Assembly: GCA_025455005.1 (NCBI GenBank)
Contig: JALONH010000003.1
Span: forward strand, 124,001 to 188,000
Direction of reading: 5' to 3'
Length of the DNA stretch: 64,000 nt
Source: Cytophagaceae bacterium
GTDB lineage: Bacteria > Bacteroidota > Bacteroidia > Cytophagales > Cytophagaceae
Part shown: piece by piece, positions 53,441-62,748 of the stretch
Numbering within the stretch: the first letter of the stretch is position 1
How the letters are laid out: the number at the start of each line of letters is the position of its first letter
Made by a program: the position numbers and the translations under genes
The notes under the pieces: generated by a model
Databases searched by the model: none
Told to the model about the DNA's origin: nothing
The model's input: the letters and a program-made list of their open reading frames with translations, nothing else

Positions 53441-54471
53441 AAAACCTCTGAAAATTTTTTCCTTTTCTTAACGAAATAGGCAAAAGCAATGTGAACGTTT
53501 TTATATCCGCCGATACCACTAGGTGTTAGGTAGGGTAAATGGCTAAATCTATTTCGTAGTTCCATTTTATTACGTTTAAAATAAAAGTGAATATGTCCTT
53601 TAATGATAGCCCAAGTAGAGGACCATTTGCCGAGTAAAAAAAATTGTATACCGGCTAATCCATCCAAACATAGGCGCAGGATAAGGGTTTTCAAAAGTAG
53701 TTTTGGATGTACATTTTTATGTATCGTCCACAAGCTATTGCGAACGTTTAAATACAATTTTTTAGGATTTGATTTATGAAGGGTAGCGCCTCCTATATGA
53801 TACACCGTACTTCTGGGAGTATAAAGTATAGAATACCCTGATCGATGCATACGCCAACATAAATCAATTTCTTCCATGTGAGCAAAATAATCACTATCAA
53901 ATCCCCCAACTTCAAAAAAAACGGATGTTCGAATAAACATACAGGCTCCGGAAGCCCAAAAAATATTAGATTCAAGGGCATATTGTCCTTCATCGTTTTC
54001 AATGGTATGGAATAGTCTCCCTCTACAAAAGGGGATACCTAAACGGTCGATATACCCCCCAGCTGCGCCGGCATATTCAAATTGGTTTCGATGGTAATAG
54101 TCTAAAATCGTAGGTTGCACAGCACCTATGGAGGAATTATTTTTTAATAGGAATAAGGGAGCATCCATCCAACCCTTTGTAACTTCTACGTCTGAATTTA
54201 ATAGTACACATGTAGTTTCTTGTATATGACGTAATCCTTCATTATAACCACCGGTAAACCCTAGATTATGTTCTAACTTTATAATTTTTATTGAAGGGTA
54301 ATGTGTTTGTACCCACTCGATCGAATCATCGGTACTAGCATTATCGATGATATAAATTACAGCTTCGGTAGAATGTTCCACTACCGATGGAAGACAAAGT
54401 TGTAGTGGACGTATTCCATTATAGTTTAAGATTGCTACTGCCGTATCCACATTAGTAAGCTTATAATCCAC
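53437..54471 (-). CDS. family 2 glycosyltransferase (rhamnosyltransferase-like)
   Basis: 344 aa. The GT-A domain shows VAILNYNGIRPLQLCLPSV, IYIIDNASTDDSIEWV, LEHNLGFTGGYNEGLRHI, CVLLNSDVEVTKGWM (D-x-D/E metal site) and FWASGACMFIRTSVFFEVGG, MEEIDLCWRMHRSGYSI. This is the WcaA/RfbF type that is thought to transfer rhamnose or related sugars. A basic C-terminus may sit at the membrane. The start overlaps ybaB by 11 bp, so this gene is the last of the hisS operon. Confidence 0.88.
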   Translation of the reverse strand: MDYKLTNVDTAVAILNYNGIRPLQLCLPSVVEHSTEAVIYIIDNASTDDSIEWVQTHYPSIKIIKLEHNLGFTGGYNEGLRHIQETTCVLLNSDVEVTKGWMDAPLFLLKNNSSIGAVQPTILDYYHRNQFEYAGAAGGYIDRLGIPFCRGRLFHTIENDEGQYALESNIFWASGACMFIRTSVFFEVGGFDSDYFAHMEEIDLCWRMHRSGYSILYTPRSTVYHIGGATLHKSNPKKLYLNVRNSLWTIHKNVHPKLLLKTLILRLCLDGLAGIQFFLLGKWSSTWAIIKGHIHFYFKRNKMELRNRFSHLPYLTPSGIGGYKNVHIAFAYFVKKRKKFSEVF

Positions 54472-54808
54472 CCATTAAGTTGCCTAAATCCATTCCCGGT
54501 ATGGAAGGAATTAAACCTTCTGTTTTTTGTTTGAATTCTGTTTTAATTTTTTCATCAATATTTTCTAATGCTTTGTTGATGGCCGCAACTGTTAAATCTT
54601 GTACAACATTTTTATCTGCCGAATTCAATAGTGCGGTATCTATATCAACACTTAGTACTTGTCGATTTCCATTAACTTTCACTTTTACCATTCCTGCACC
54701 GGCTTCACCCTCTGCGGTTAAGTGAACCATTCCTTCTTTTACTTCTTTAATTTTGGACTGTAGTTCTTTTACTTTGCCCATCATTCCCATTAAGTCAAAC
54801 ATATTCAT
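54461..54808 (-). CDS. ybaB: YbaB/EbfC family nucleoid-associated protein
   Basis: 115 aa. The helix MGKVKELQSKIKEVKEGM, LTAEGEAGAGMVKVKVNGNR and LSVDIDTALLNSADKNVVQD followed by a C-terminal helix are typical of YbaB/EbfC DNA-binding proteins. Overlaps the T9SS gene upstream by 4 bp and the GT2 gene downstream by 11 bp. In many bacteria ybaB pairs with dnaX and recR; here it does not. Confidence 0.92.
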   Translation of the reverse strand: MNMFDLMGMMGKVKELQSKIKEVKEGMVHLTAEGEAGAGMVKVKVNGNRQVLSVDIDTALLNSADKNVVQDLTVAAINKALENIDEKIKTEFKQKTEGLIPSIPGMDLGNLMGGL

Positions 54809-56718
54809 CGTTCTAAAGTTATTGTTCCTGTTTTAATAATTTCTCTACCTGCAGTATCCTTAGCCACAACTTTCCATGTATAAACTCCGGAAGGAGCAGT
54901 GGCATTATTGATCTCTCCATTCCATCCATCCCCCCACGTTGAAGTAAAGAAGATGGCTTCACCCCATCGATTAAATATATATAAATTAAATTCTTGAATA
55001 AATTTCCCTTTTATAATGAATTGATCATTCACTCCATCTTGATTAGGTGTAAAGATCGTAGGTGCAGCTATATTTCCTTGAAAGGAAACGGTTTGTATAT
55101 TGGAAAAACTAAAGGTAAAGTTATTATCTACAGGAATTACTCGTATTCTAAAACGAAGGTCCGGTCCTGTTGGGTCGATAGGTTCTGTATAACTGAAGGA
55201 TAAACCGACAGGAATGGATTGAATCACACTTCCGAATCCGTCCAGTTTTTCAACAACATAGCCTTGAATGCCACTTCCGTTGAAACCTGTATAGGGATTC
55301 CATTGTAACGTAATGTCGGTAGCTGACTCCGTAAGGAGTAGTTCAACCGGACATACAGAGACAGATGCCGGAGCGTTATTGCCACAAGCGTCTTGATAGT
55401 CGACTCGATAACACGGCAGTTGCCCGATAGTCCATGAACCATCGATATAAGAATTAGTAGATGAATTACCAATCGTAGTATAAGTAGAATTCTGAATGGA
55501 TTTTTGTATTCGAGTGGAGATAGGAGGACTTAAGGTCCAACTGACTAATACTGTATTATTAGGATTAAAACTAGCTTGTACTTGTGTGACGGCCGGAGGA
55601 ATTGAAGTAGAAATGGACGTCAAGCAAAAAGGGGCGGAATAGGATTTATGGGGTACTCCTAATGGACCAAGTGTTTGTAAAGTGGACGAAATAGTATAAC
55701 AATAATTAGAGCCACATACTACAGCTCCGTCTAAATAGGTGTTCGTATTTTGATTCGGAACCAACGTACTATTGTTTCGTTCTATTGTGTAATAATCAAA
55801 ATCAGTACCATTTGTGGTATAATCAGACCATGTCAAACTGTTCGATTGATTTAATGCTGAACCGGAAGCGATTATACTACAAATATCTTCGGATAGTTGC
55901 TGGTTAGAACAGTCGTCCCGTTCTACAATTCGATAACAATAGATATTCGATGCGGTGTTGATAGAAGTATGAATATAGGATGTAGTATCTGTCGAAGTAG
56001 AACGATAACTATGAAGAGGGGTATAGGCTCCGTTATTTACAGAAACTTGTATTTCGTATTGAAGATCTTTTCTATGTGCATATCGCAGAAGAGTAGAACC
56101 GGATGCAGTTTGAGTTAAGACTCGTAGGTCTCTAATTTCAGGAATAGATAAGGTGGTATACACTTCAACCGTTTGACTAGTGGTGGCACATATACCACCA
56201 ACGTTAAAGCCTCCTTGAATCGTAACAGCATAAGATCCTGAACTTGAATAAAGGTGCGGAACTGTAGAGTTGCCCGGACTTGTAGAAGTAGGACTACCAT
56301 CGCCCCAATGAATTACATAATAATCATAGGTGGTATTTAAAAGTTGTATACTTAATTGATTGCCGATACAATTCAGTATAGAATACACCGGATTGGGAGA
56401 TGCCTCTACGGTGACTAAATCTGTCTTTACAACAATATCAAACCCGGTTAAACCATTATCAACTCGTTGAGTTATCGTATACGTACCGGGGCTAGTGTAC
56501 GTAAATACAGAATCATTGGTAAAAACACTATTGACTCCAAAATTATATTGAGGTTGTTGTACACTTGGGTTGTTATTCGTTCCGGAACAATCCGATAGGC
56601 GAATGGTAAAGGGAACGCAACCCCGTACAGCGTTCTCTGTAAAACAGGCATTATAAGGTTGTGCCGTCAACAAGAAGGAGGTTAAATAGAAAAATATAAA
56701 ATGGAGATATAATCGCAT
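54805..56718 (-). CDS. surface protein with PKD and FN3-like domains and T9SS type B sorting domain
   Basis: 637 aa. Signal peptide 1-19 (ends LLTAQ). A PKD-like stretch near 25-110 contains YTSPGTYTITQRVDNG, and another near 130-170 contains VIHWGDGSPTS and SSSGSYAVTIQGG. FN3-like repeats follow (for example VLVSWTLSPPI and ITLQWNPYTGF). The C-terminal 80 residues, IFTPNQDGVNDQFIIKG, FNLYIFNRWGEAIF and APSGVYTWKVVAKD, form the gliding-motility-associated (type B) sorting domain. Thus it is exported by T9SS and probably stays at the surface. Encoded between hisS and ybaB with 4-bp spacing on each side. Confidence 0.93.
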   Translation of the reverse strand: MRLYLHFIFFYLTSFLLTAQPYNACFTENAVRGCVPFTIRLSDCSGTNNNPSVQQPQYNFGVNSVFTNDSVFTYTSPGTYTITQRVDNGLTGFDIVVKTDLVTVEASPNPVYSILNCIGNQLSIQLLNTTYDYYVIHWGDGSPTSTSPGNSTVPHLYSSSGSYAVTIQGGFNVGGICATTSQTVEVYTTLSIPEIRDLRVLTQTASGSTLLRYAHRKDLQYEIQVSVNNGAYTPLHSYRSTSTDTTSYIHTSINTASNIYCYRIVERDDCSNQQLSEDICSIIASGSALNQSNSLTWSDYTTNGTDFDYYTIERNNSTLVPNQNTNTYLDGAVVCGSNYCYTISSTLQTLGPLGVPHKSYSAPFCLTSISTSIPPAVTQVQASFNPNNTVLVSWTLSPPISTRIQKSIQNSTYTTIGNSSTNSYIDGSWTIGQLPCYRVDYQDACGNNAPASVSVCPVELLLTESATDITLQWNPYTGFNGSGIQGYVVEKLDGFGSVIQSIPVGLSFSYTEPIDPTGPDLRFRIRVIPVDNNFTFSFSNIQTVSFQGNIAAPTIFTPNQDGVNDQFIIKGKFIQEFNLYIFNRWGEAIFFTSTWGDGWNGEINNATAPSGVYTWKVVAKDTAGREIIKTGTITLER

Positions 56719-56722
56719 AATT

Positions 56723-58096
56723 TCATTTTATAGAACGAAGAAAGGATACCATTTCGTCTAGAGATAAGTTTTTTTGTTCACCACTTGTTAAATTTTTGAA
56801 CGTATAAACGTTTTGTTGACGTTCATTTTCCCCAATTAACAGAGCATAAGGGATTTGCTTGGCATCTGCATAGCTTAATTGTTTCTTTAATTTACTGGTG
56901 TCCGGATATAATTCGGATGGAATATTTTGTGCTCTAAATTCCTTTAATAGGGGTAATGCATGTAAGAAAGAGAGTTCATCCATTGCACACAATAAAACCA
57001 TGGAGCTATCCAGAACAGAACCAGGAAAGAGTTTCAATTCTTCCAGAACATCATAAATACGGTCGATTCCAAATGAAATCCCGACACCGGAAACATTCGG
57101 CATACCAAAAACGCCTGTTAAATTATCGTAACGGCCACCTCCGCAGATGCTACCCATGCTTACAGTAGTGGATTTTACTTCGAAAATAGCACCTGTATAA
57201 TAAGATAAACCACGTGCTAATGTCAAATCAATTTCTACCGTTGACGCGTCAGCATTTAATTGTTCCGCTAAGTTTAATATGGTTTTAATTTCTTCTATTC
57301 CTTGTAATCCAATATCACTATTTTTTAAGTAAGAACTTAATACATGTAGTTTTTCTTGATTACTGCCTGTTAATAGAACTATTGGTAAAAGTTGGTCTAT
57401 TTGTTCTGCGGTAAAATGACGGACTTCCAATTCTTTCTTAACCCCTTCTATTCCTATTTTATCCAACTTATCGATAGCGATACACAAATCCGTTTCACTA
57501 CCCGATTTGCCAATACTTTCTGTTATGCCGGTTAAAATCTTCCTGTTATTTAATTTTATAATATAATTAGGGTGTAGATTTAGACGTTTGAATACTTCTT
57601 GTACCATGCAGATGATTTCAGCTTCACACAATAGGGATTCAGTACCTACAATATCTGCATCACATTGATAAAATTCACAGTAGCGACCTTTTTGAGGACG
57701 GTCGGCCCGCCAAACCGGTTGTATTTGATACCGTTTAAATGGGAACGAAATAGCGTGTCGGTTCATCACCACATAACGGGCAAAAGGAACCGTTAAATCA
57801 TATCGAAGGGCTTTTTTGGAAATTCTAGGCAATAGTTTTTTAGACCCTTCTTCGATTTGTTCCGAACTTAAATCTGATAAAAAATCCCCTGAATTTAATA
57901 TTTTAAATATAAGCTGATCACCTTCGTCCCCGTATTTACCGGTTAATACTTGAAGGTTTTCCATCGAGGGTGTTTCAAGAGGAAGAAAACCGAATTTTTT
58001 GAAAATCAGTTTAATAGTATCGATTAAATACGTCCGTTGTAGCATTTGTGCCGGACCAAAATCGCGCGTTCCTTTCGGTAAGGAGGGTTTTTCCAT
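56723..58096 (-). CDS. hisS: histidine-tRNA ligase
   Basis: 457 aa class II aminoacyl-tRNA synthetase. Motif 1 region FGFLPLETPSMENLQVL, motif 2 RYQIQPVWRADRPQKGR and YCEFYQCDADIVG, the HisA motif ARGLSYYTGAIFEV, motif 3 GVGISFGIDRIYDV, and a C-terminal anticodon-binding domain (about 360-457). Full length. First gene of a four-gene minus-strand operon. Confidence 0.96.
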   Translation of the reverse strand: MEKPSLPKGTRDFGPAQMLQRTYLIDTIKLIFKKFGFLPLETPSMENLQVLTGKYGDEGDQLIFKILNSGDFLSDLSSEQIEEGSKKLLPRISKKALRYDLTVPFARYVVMNRHAISFPFKRYQIQPVWRADRPQKGRYCEFYQCDADIVGTESLLCEAEIICMVQEVFKRLNLHPNYIIKLNNRKILTGITESIGKSGSETDLCIAIDKLDKIGIEGVKKELEVRHFTAEQIDQLLPIVLLTGSNQEKLHVLSSYLKNSDIGLQGIEEIKTILNLAEQLNADASTVEIDLTLARGLSYYTGAIFEVKSTTVSMGSICGGGRYDNLTGVFGMPNVSGVGISFGIDRIYDVLEELKLFPGSVLDSSMVLLCAMDELSFLHALPLLKEFRAQNIPSELYPDTSKLKKQLSYADAKQIPYALLIGENERQQNVYTFKNLTSGEQKNLSLDEMVSFLRSIK

Positions 58097-58121
58097 GGAA
58101 TTATACTTACACTAGATACCT

Positions 58122-58129
58122 CAAAATTA
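58122..58129 (-). promoter_or_regulatory. -7 box of the hisS promoter
   Basis: CAAAATTA on the plus strand reads TAATTTTG on the minus strand, 25 bp before the hisS start. Confidence 0.5.
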
Positions 58130-58192
58130 CAAAATCGAGTCGTATAACCACCTATTTTTAAGAGTTTCATTGTAATTTCCGTTAAATTATAT

Positions 58193-58200
58193 TAATTTTG
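58193..58200 (+). promoter_or_regulatory. -7 box of the small protein's promoter
   Basis: TAATTTTG, 29 bp before the ATG at 58230. A TTTC lies 24 bp upstream in place of TTTG. Confidence 0.55.
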
Positions 58201-58229
58201 TCGTCCTTTGAATTTAAAGACTTATCACC

Positions 58230-58367
58230 ATGGGCGTTACTAGATTAAAAAGAAAAGACAAAAGAAACAGAGCGGTGGCCACAAATGAAGTTAATCGTAT
58301 CAAGCAATTGACTAAAACTCCGGTTATTCGCAAAGTAGACGTAGAAGAATTAAAGAAACAAGCTTAA
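58230..58367 (+). CDS. small basic protein (45 aa)
   Basis: 45 aa starting MGVTRLKRKDKRNRAVATNE and ending KVDVEELKKQA; about a third of the residues are Lys or Arg. ATG start 29 bp after a TAnnTTTG box, and a good terminator at 58392-58418, so it is an independent transcription unit. I believe similar short proteins exist widely in Bacteroidota but do not know a named family. The basic, helix-prone composition would suit binding to RNA or to the ribosome; this is inference. Too short for most gene callers. Confidence 0.75.
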   Translation: MGVTRLKRKDKRNRAVATNEVNRIKQLTKTPVIRKVDVEELKKQA

Positions 58368-58391
58368 TTCTTGTTCTAACGATATGTATGT

Positions 58392-58418
58392 AAGACAGCT
58401 TTACCGGCTGTCTTTTTT
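58392..58418 (+). terminator. terminator after the 45-aa gene
   Basis: AAGACAGC (58392-58399) and GCTGTCTT (58407-58414), loop TTTACCG, T-run after it. It lies just before the phosphodiesterase start. Confidence 0.85.
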
Positions 58419-58424
58419 ATTTAT

Positions 58425-58928
58425 ATGAAGATTTTATTGTTATCCGACACTCACGGATGGTTAGATCCTCAGATTGTCTCTATAGCGGAAACACAGGACG
58501 AAATTTGGCATGCAGGAGATATTGGCACCGTGGAGGTTTGGGAAACCTTAACAGCTTTAAAACCAACTCGAATTATATTAGGGAATATAGATGCTCCTTC
58601 TGCCTTTCAAGGAGTTGAAGTAACCCAAGTATGGGAGACAGAAGGGATACGTTTTTTAATGCATCACATTGCTGGGAAACCTGGAAAATATTCGGCTACT
58701 GTACAAAAGTTAATTCGAAAACACGAACCGCAAGTATTGATATGTGGCCATTCTCACATTCCCTTGGTAACAAAAGATACTTCTATCCTACCTCTATGGC
58801 ATCTAAATCCCGGTGCAGCGGGTAAAGAAGGTTTTCACTTAATGCGAACCTGTATACAACTGGAAGTAAATGCGGGCAAAATTACTCAGCTACAATTAGT
58901 GGAGTTAGGTAAAAGAGGGAAACTTTAA
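58425..58928 (+). CDS. YfcE/MJ0936-type metallophosphoesterase
   Basis: 167 aa. The calcineurin-like motifs are KILLLSDTHGWL (D-x-H), WHAGDIGTVE (G-D), ILGNIDAPSA (G-N-x-D), HHIAGKPGKY and CGHSHIPLV (G-H-x-H). Length and order fit the YfcE family of phosphodiesterases, with two metal ions. Natural substrate unknown. ATG at 58425 lies 7 bp after the terminator T-run, so transcription may read through or start nearby. The end overlaps the convergent gene by 4 bp. Confidence 0.9.
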   Translation: MKILLLSDTHGWLDPQIVSIAETQDEIWHAGDIGTVEVWETLTALKPTRIILGNIDAPSAFQGVEVTQVWETEGIRFLMHHIAGKPGKYSATVQKLIRKHEPQVLICGHSHIPLVTKDTSILPLWHLNPGAAGKEGFHLMRTCIQLEVNAGKITQLQLVELGKRGKL

Positions 58929-59539
58929 TGTTTTCGTTTAAAATATAACGTATACCATTTTTGTTGAATTTTAGCTTCTTCACAAATCCCGTTTACATAA
59001 GTATAAGTATTGGTATTTCCGTCCGGAAACGTGATGCTATAGGTATGATTTATACCACTGATAGCACAACTTTGTAAAAAATTTTCTGTGAATAACCGCT
59101 GTCCTGTTTTCGGTTCTTTATGGTAAAGACAAGCTACAGAATAGTCGATCATGGTGTCTTTTGTTATTCGTAGATTATCTTTTTCTTGAAATCTATAAAA
59201 GCGGTCTGCCCCAAGAGTTACTTGATTAAAACGTTGAGTGTCGGAATTTACTACGTTGATTAATTTTGAATAATATAATTTTGAACCGGAATACTTTGAA
59301 TATAAGGTATAGTGTACGTTAATTTTCTTTATAACTTGAACGTCTACTTTAGAATCTATAATATAAACCATCATGCCGGATGCGGTATAATTTCGTTGTA
59401 TGCATTTTAAATACCCAATAGTAGAATTACCTAACACAATATCATAATTTAATATGGACTCTTCATAGGGTGATGGATTGGAAGAGCAAAGTAGGAACAT
59501 ACCAATAGTAATTAAAAAAATACGAAAACAGTTTACCAT
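58925..59539 (-). CDS. DUF6134-like exported protein
   Basis: 204 aa. Signal segment at about residues 4-19 (LITIGMFLLCSS), then a strand-rich domain: ILNYDIVLGNSTIGYLKC, MVYIIDSKVDV, VHYTLYSKYSGSKLYYSKL. This resembles the DUF6134 family (periplasmic, unknown function) of Bacteroidota. The signal peptide contains a Cys after LLCSS, but a lipobox is not convincing. Divergent from the AsmA gene, with about 60 bp between them. Confidence 0.6.
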   Translation of the reverse strand: MVNCFRIFLITIGMFLLCSSNPSPYEESILNYDIVLGNSTIGYLKCIQRNYTASGMMVYIIDSKVDVQVIKKINVHYTLYSKYSGSKLYYSKLINVVNSDTQRFNQVTLGADRFYRFQEKDNLRITKDTMIDYSVACLYHKEPKTGQRLFTENFLQSCAISGINHTYSITFPDGNTNTYTYVNGICEEAKIQQKWYTLYFKRKH

Positions 59540-59599
59540 ACTAAAGGGACTATTTTATTTTTAAATGTATATTGTAAAGATATAAAAATATACGAAGGG

Positions 59600-61993
59600 A
59601 TGAAATGGTATATAAAAGTAGGCATAACAATACTTGCACTAGTCGTTCTTCTCACATTAGGTATAACATATTTTGTACACCAATATAAAAATGAACTAAT
59701 AGAAAAAAGTGTTACGGCTATCAACGCTACACTCGTTCAACCTATACAATTGGATACAGTAGAAGTGACTTTTTGGAAGCATTTTCCTAATATTGAAATC
59801 CAGTTATCAGGCGTTCGTATTCCAAAATCGAACTCTGACACTCGGATGTTGGCTTCTATTGGAAACTTAGTTGTACGCATTAAAACCATACCATTTATTT
59901 TTAAAAAAATTGAAGTAGCTAAAGTGACCCTTCAAAGGGCCGATTTCCATTTGACAATAGATAAAGAAGGCACTTCGGATTTTGCAATTTTTAAAAAACG
60001 ATCAACACCTAAAGACTCTATCGCCAAAACTGTATTACCGGATGTGGCATTCGATAAAATAGTAATAGAGAAGGTACATTTTGTATTTTTAGATGCCTTC
60101 AAACCTAAACAAATAGATACATATATAGCTAAAGGCAATCTATCTTTACATATCAATACGGATAGTATAACAGGGGATTGGAAAAGTAAAACCCGAATCA
60201 ATCAGTTTCAACTAAAACCCGGTTCATTTTTAACACAAGCATTAGTAGATGTACAAACACATTTTAATTATAATTTATTTCAACCATCTCTTGATTTAAA
60301 CTCTGTAAAAATAATAGATGAAAAAAATGCTATTTTGGGGTCCATGCATTTTGATTTTGGTCAGCATCCACACTTAAATCTGAACTTACAAAGCAAACAA
60401 TCAGATGTAATTTCTTTGTTAAACTGGTTGCCTAGAAAATGGACAAAGGTTATGGATAGTATTTCGTTAGAAGGAAAAATGACCTTTACTACTTCAATTC
60501 AGACATACTTACAACAAGGTAGTCAACCCAAAATTAAGGTGTCATTCCAATTGAAAGAGGCAAAAATAAAACCATTAGCGTTTCAGCTTCCTTTACAAGA
60601 TGTAGAATTAATGGGAGAACTTCAGAATGATAGCAGCGGACGATTAGAAAGTTTTGAATTAAATATTAAAAAGTTGACAGCTCAATTTGGAAAAACCGGA
60701 AAGTTTTTATCCAGCAATTGTTATGTTAAAAATTTTAAAGAACCCTATATTCAACTTTCAACTCAACTAACGTCAGATTTGAATGATTTATTTCTATTCA
60801 CTCATTTAAAGGAATATAAACAAGCAAAAGGATTGGTAAAAGTACATCTAACGTACGATGGAGATGTCAGCTATTGGATGAAACAAAAGGTAGGCAAGGG
60901 GGTATTTGGAGGATCTATACAATTTTCCAATGTGCTGTTTCAACTTAAAAATATGCAACAACCTGTAGAAAATATGAATGGTCAATTATTAATAGGCGAT
61001 CGACAGGTAGTGCTTAAAAATATTCAAATAAAAAAAGGGTCGTCTGATATAACGTTAAATGGAACCTGTAAAAACTTATATCGATCGATATATAAAAACA
61101 TCCCGGGATTAGAAGTACAACTATCCGGTTATTCAAATGAACTTACATGGACAGACTTTGTTTCGCCATCCGGTAAATCTAAAAAGGATTCGAATCAATC
61201 GGTTCCTTTACAACATTTAATCCAATGGAATAAGGATAGTCTTCAGATGCCGTATGGATTGACAGGTACTATCGATTTGTATTTTAAAAAAGTTAAAGCA
61301 TATCGATTTAATGCAAGTGATTTAAGCATTCGCCTTAAGGTTACACCTCAAAAAATTGATTTAGTAGAATCCATGAAGACAATGAAAGGGTCGATTGCTA
61401 TAACGTCATTGATACAGCCCCAAAAGCAATTTTTAAAGTATCAAACACAGATGACATTTAAACATGTAGTGTTACCTGAATTATTTAAAGCATTTAATTC
61501 TTTTAAACAAAAAATAATTACACCGGACAATATTCTTGGCCGTATGAGTGGAAATTATTCATTTGTATTTTATATGAATCATAAACTGGAGATAGATACT
61601 TCATTATTTAGTGGGAAAGGTTCGTGTTCCATTAAAGGACTTGTCCTTAAAAATGTAGAACCTCTTGTCAAAGCAGGGCAGTTTGTTCCGGGTAAACGGG
61701 ATTTTAGTAATGTAACATCAGAAGAAATTAAAAACAGTCTTCGGATGTCGGGAAATACAATTTATATAGATCGTACTTTAATTCATACCAATATTGCTGT
61801 CATTTATATTGAGGGAAAACTTCCGTTAAAAGGAATAGCCACGTTTGATTTAAGAATACCTATTAAAAATTTAGTAGGGTTTAAGTCAAAAGATGTAGTG
61901 TTAACCAACGATTCGAAAGCCGGTATTTCCATTCCTGTTCACATCGAAGGACAGCCGGGGAAAATGAGCGGAACATCAAAACCGACGAAGTAA
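59600..61993 (+). CDS. AsmA family protein
   Basis: 797 aa. One N-terminal membrane helix (about 6-26) and then a long repetitive beta-rich periplasmic region. WKHFPNIEIQLSGVRIPKS and LASIGNLVVRIKTIPFIFKK, VAKVTLQRADFHLTIDKEG match the AsmA N-terminal domain; the C-terminal region with MSGNTIYIDRTLIHTNIAVI matches the AsmA-like C-terminal domain. These proteins are inferred to bridge inner and outer membranes and to affect lipid transport. ATG start. Convergent with pyrE. Confidence 0.88.
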   Translation: MKWYIKVGITILALVVLLTLGITYFVHQYKNELIEKSVTAINATLVQPIQLDTVEVTFWKHFPNIEIQLSGVRIPKSNSDTRMLASIGNLVVRIKTIPFIFKKIEVAKVTLQRADFHLTIDKEGTSDFAIFKKRSTPKDSIAKTVLPDVAFDKIVIEKVHFVFLDAFKPKQIDTYIAKGNLSLHINTDSITGDWKSKTRINQFQLKPGSFLTQALVDVQTHFNYNLFQPSLDLNSVKIIDEKNAILGSMHFDFGQHPHLNLNLQSKQSDVISLLNWLPRKWTKVMDSISLEGKMTFTTSIQTYLQQGSQPKIKVSFQLKEAKIKPLAFQLPLQDVELMGELQNDSSGRLESFELNIKKLTAQFGKTGKFLSSNCYVKNFKEPYIQLSTQLTSDLNDLFLFTHLKEYKQAKGLVKVHLTYDGDVSYWMKQKVGKGVFGGSIQFSNVLFQLKNMQQPVENMNGQLLIGDRQVVLKNIQIKKGSSDITLNGTCKNLYRSIYKNIPGLEVQLSGYSNELTWTDFVSPSGKSKKDSNQSVPLQHLIQWNKDSLQMPYGLTGTIDLYFKKVKAYRFNASDLSIRLKVTPQKIDLVESMKTMKGSIAITSLIQPQKQFLKYQTQMTFKHVVLPELFKAFNSFKQKIITPDNILGRMSGNYSFVFYMNHKLEIDTSLFSGKGSCSIKGLVLKNVEPLVKAGQFVPGKRDFSNVTSEEIKNSLRMSGNTIYIDRTLIHTNIAVIYIEGKLPLKGIATFDLRIPIKNLVGFKSKDVVLTNDSKAGISIPVHIEGQPGKMSGTSKPTK

Positions 61994-61995
61994 AT

Positions 61996-62625
61996 TTATT
62001 TTCTCCAAACAGAAGGATTGGCTCTCCAGTCTTGTAAAGTTTGTAAGTCCTTCGTATTTACGTAACCTAAGCCTATGGCTTCTTGAAGTAAGCTTTCATA
62101 ATTCGATAAGGTGACTAAAGGTACAGAAGCTGAAGTAAAGTTTTCTGTAGCAATATCAAAGCCGTATGTAAAAATAGCTACCATCCCTAAAACCTCTACA
62201 CCTGCTGAACGAAGCGCCTCAATTGCTTTCAAAGAAGAGCCACCGGTAGAGACTAAGTCTTCAATAACCACAACCTTTTGACCAGGGTGCACTTTCCCTT
62301 CAATTTGATTTCCCATTCCATGGTCTTTGGGTTTAGGACGAACATAAAACATAGGCAAGTTTAATAGATCCGCAACTAAAGCACCTTGAGGTATCCCTGC
62401 TGTTGCTACCCCTGCTATACCTTCTACTGTTGGGAAATGTTTTTGAATGGCTTTGGCCAATCCTTCTTTAATGAGCGTTCTAGCTTTGGGTGAAGACAAT
62501 GTTAATCGGTTATCACAATAGATAGGTGAATTCCATCCGGAAGCCCATTGAAAAGGTTGGTCCGGTCTTAATTGGACAGCTTTTAAATCTAATAGAGCTT
62601 TAGCAATTTCTGAAGCGTAGTTCAT
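61996..62625 (-). CDS. pyrE: orotate phosphoribosyltransferase
   Basis: 209 aa. It forms OMP from orotate and PRPP in pyrimidine synthesis. FQWASGWNSPIYCDNRLTLS, GVATAGIPQGALVADLLNLP, YVRPKPKDHGMGNQIEG and the PRPP motif VVVIEDLVSTGGSSLKAIEA are all present. Length is normal. It is divergent from the NUDIX gene. Confidence 0.96.
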   Translation of the reverse strand: MNYASEIAKALLDLKAVQLRPDQPFQWASGWNSPIYCDNRLTLSSPKARTLIKEGLAKAIQKHFPTVEGIAGVATAGIPQGALVADLLNLPMFYVRPKPKDHGMGNQIEGKVHPGQKVVVIEDLVSTGGSSLKAIEALRSAGVEVLGMVAIFTYGFDIATENFTSASVPLVTLSNYESLLQEAIGLGYVNTKDLQTLQDWRANPSVWRK

Positions 62626-62640
62626 ACCTGAAGATTTTTA

Positions 62641-62648
62641 CAAAAATA
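62641..62648 (-). promoter_or_regulatory. -7 box of the pyrE promoter
   Basis: CAAAAATA on the plus strand reads TATTTTTG on the minus strand, 15 bp before the pyrE start; the short leader makes it plausible but not certain. Confidence 0.45.
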
Positions 62649-62748
62649 CTAGATTTTAACAAGTTTATATTCGTTGTTTATAATTCTTTAGTCAGCAGCA
62701 TAGTTTTATTCATATACTTTACTAATTTGTCCACTCATACGCTCTGGC

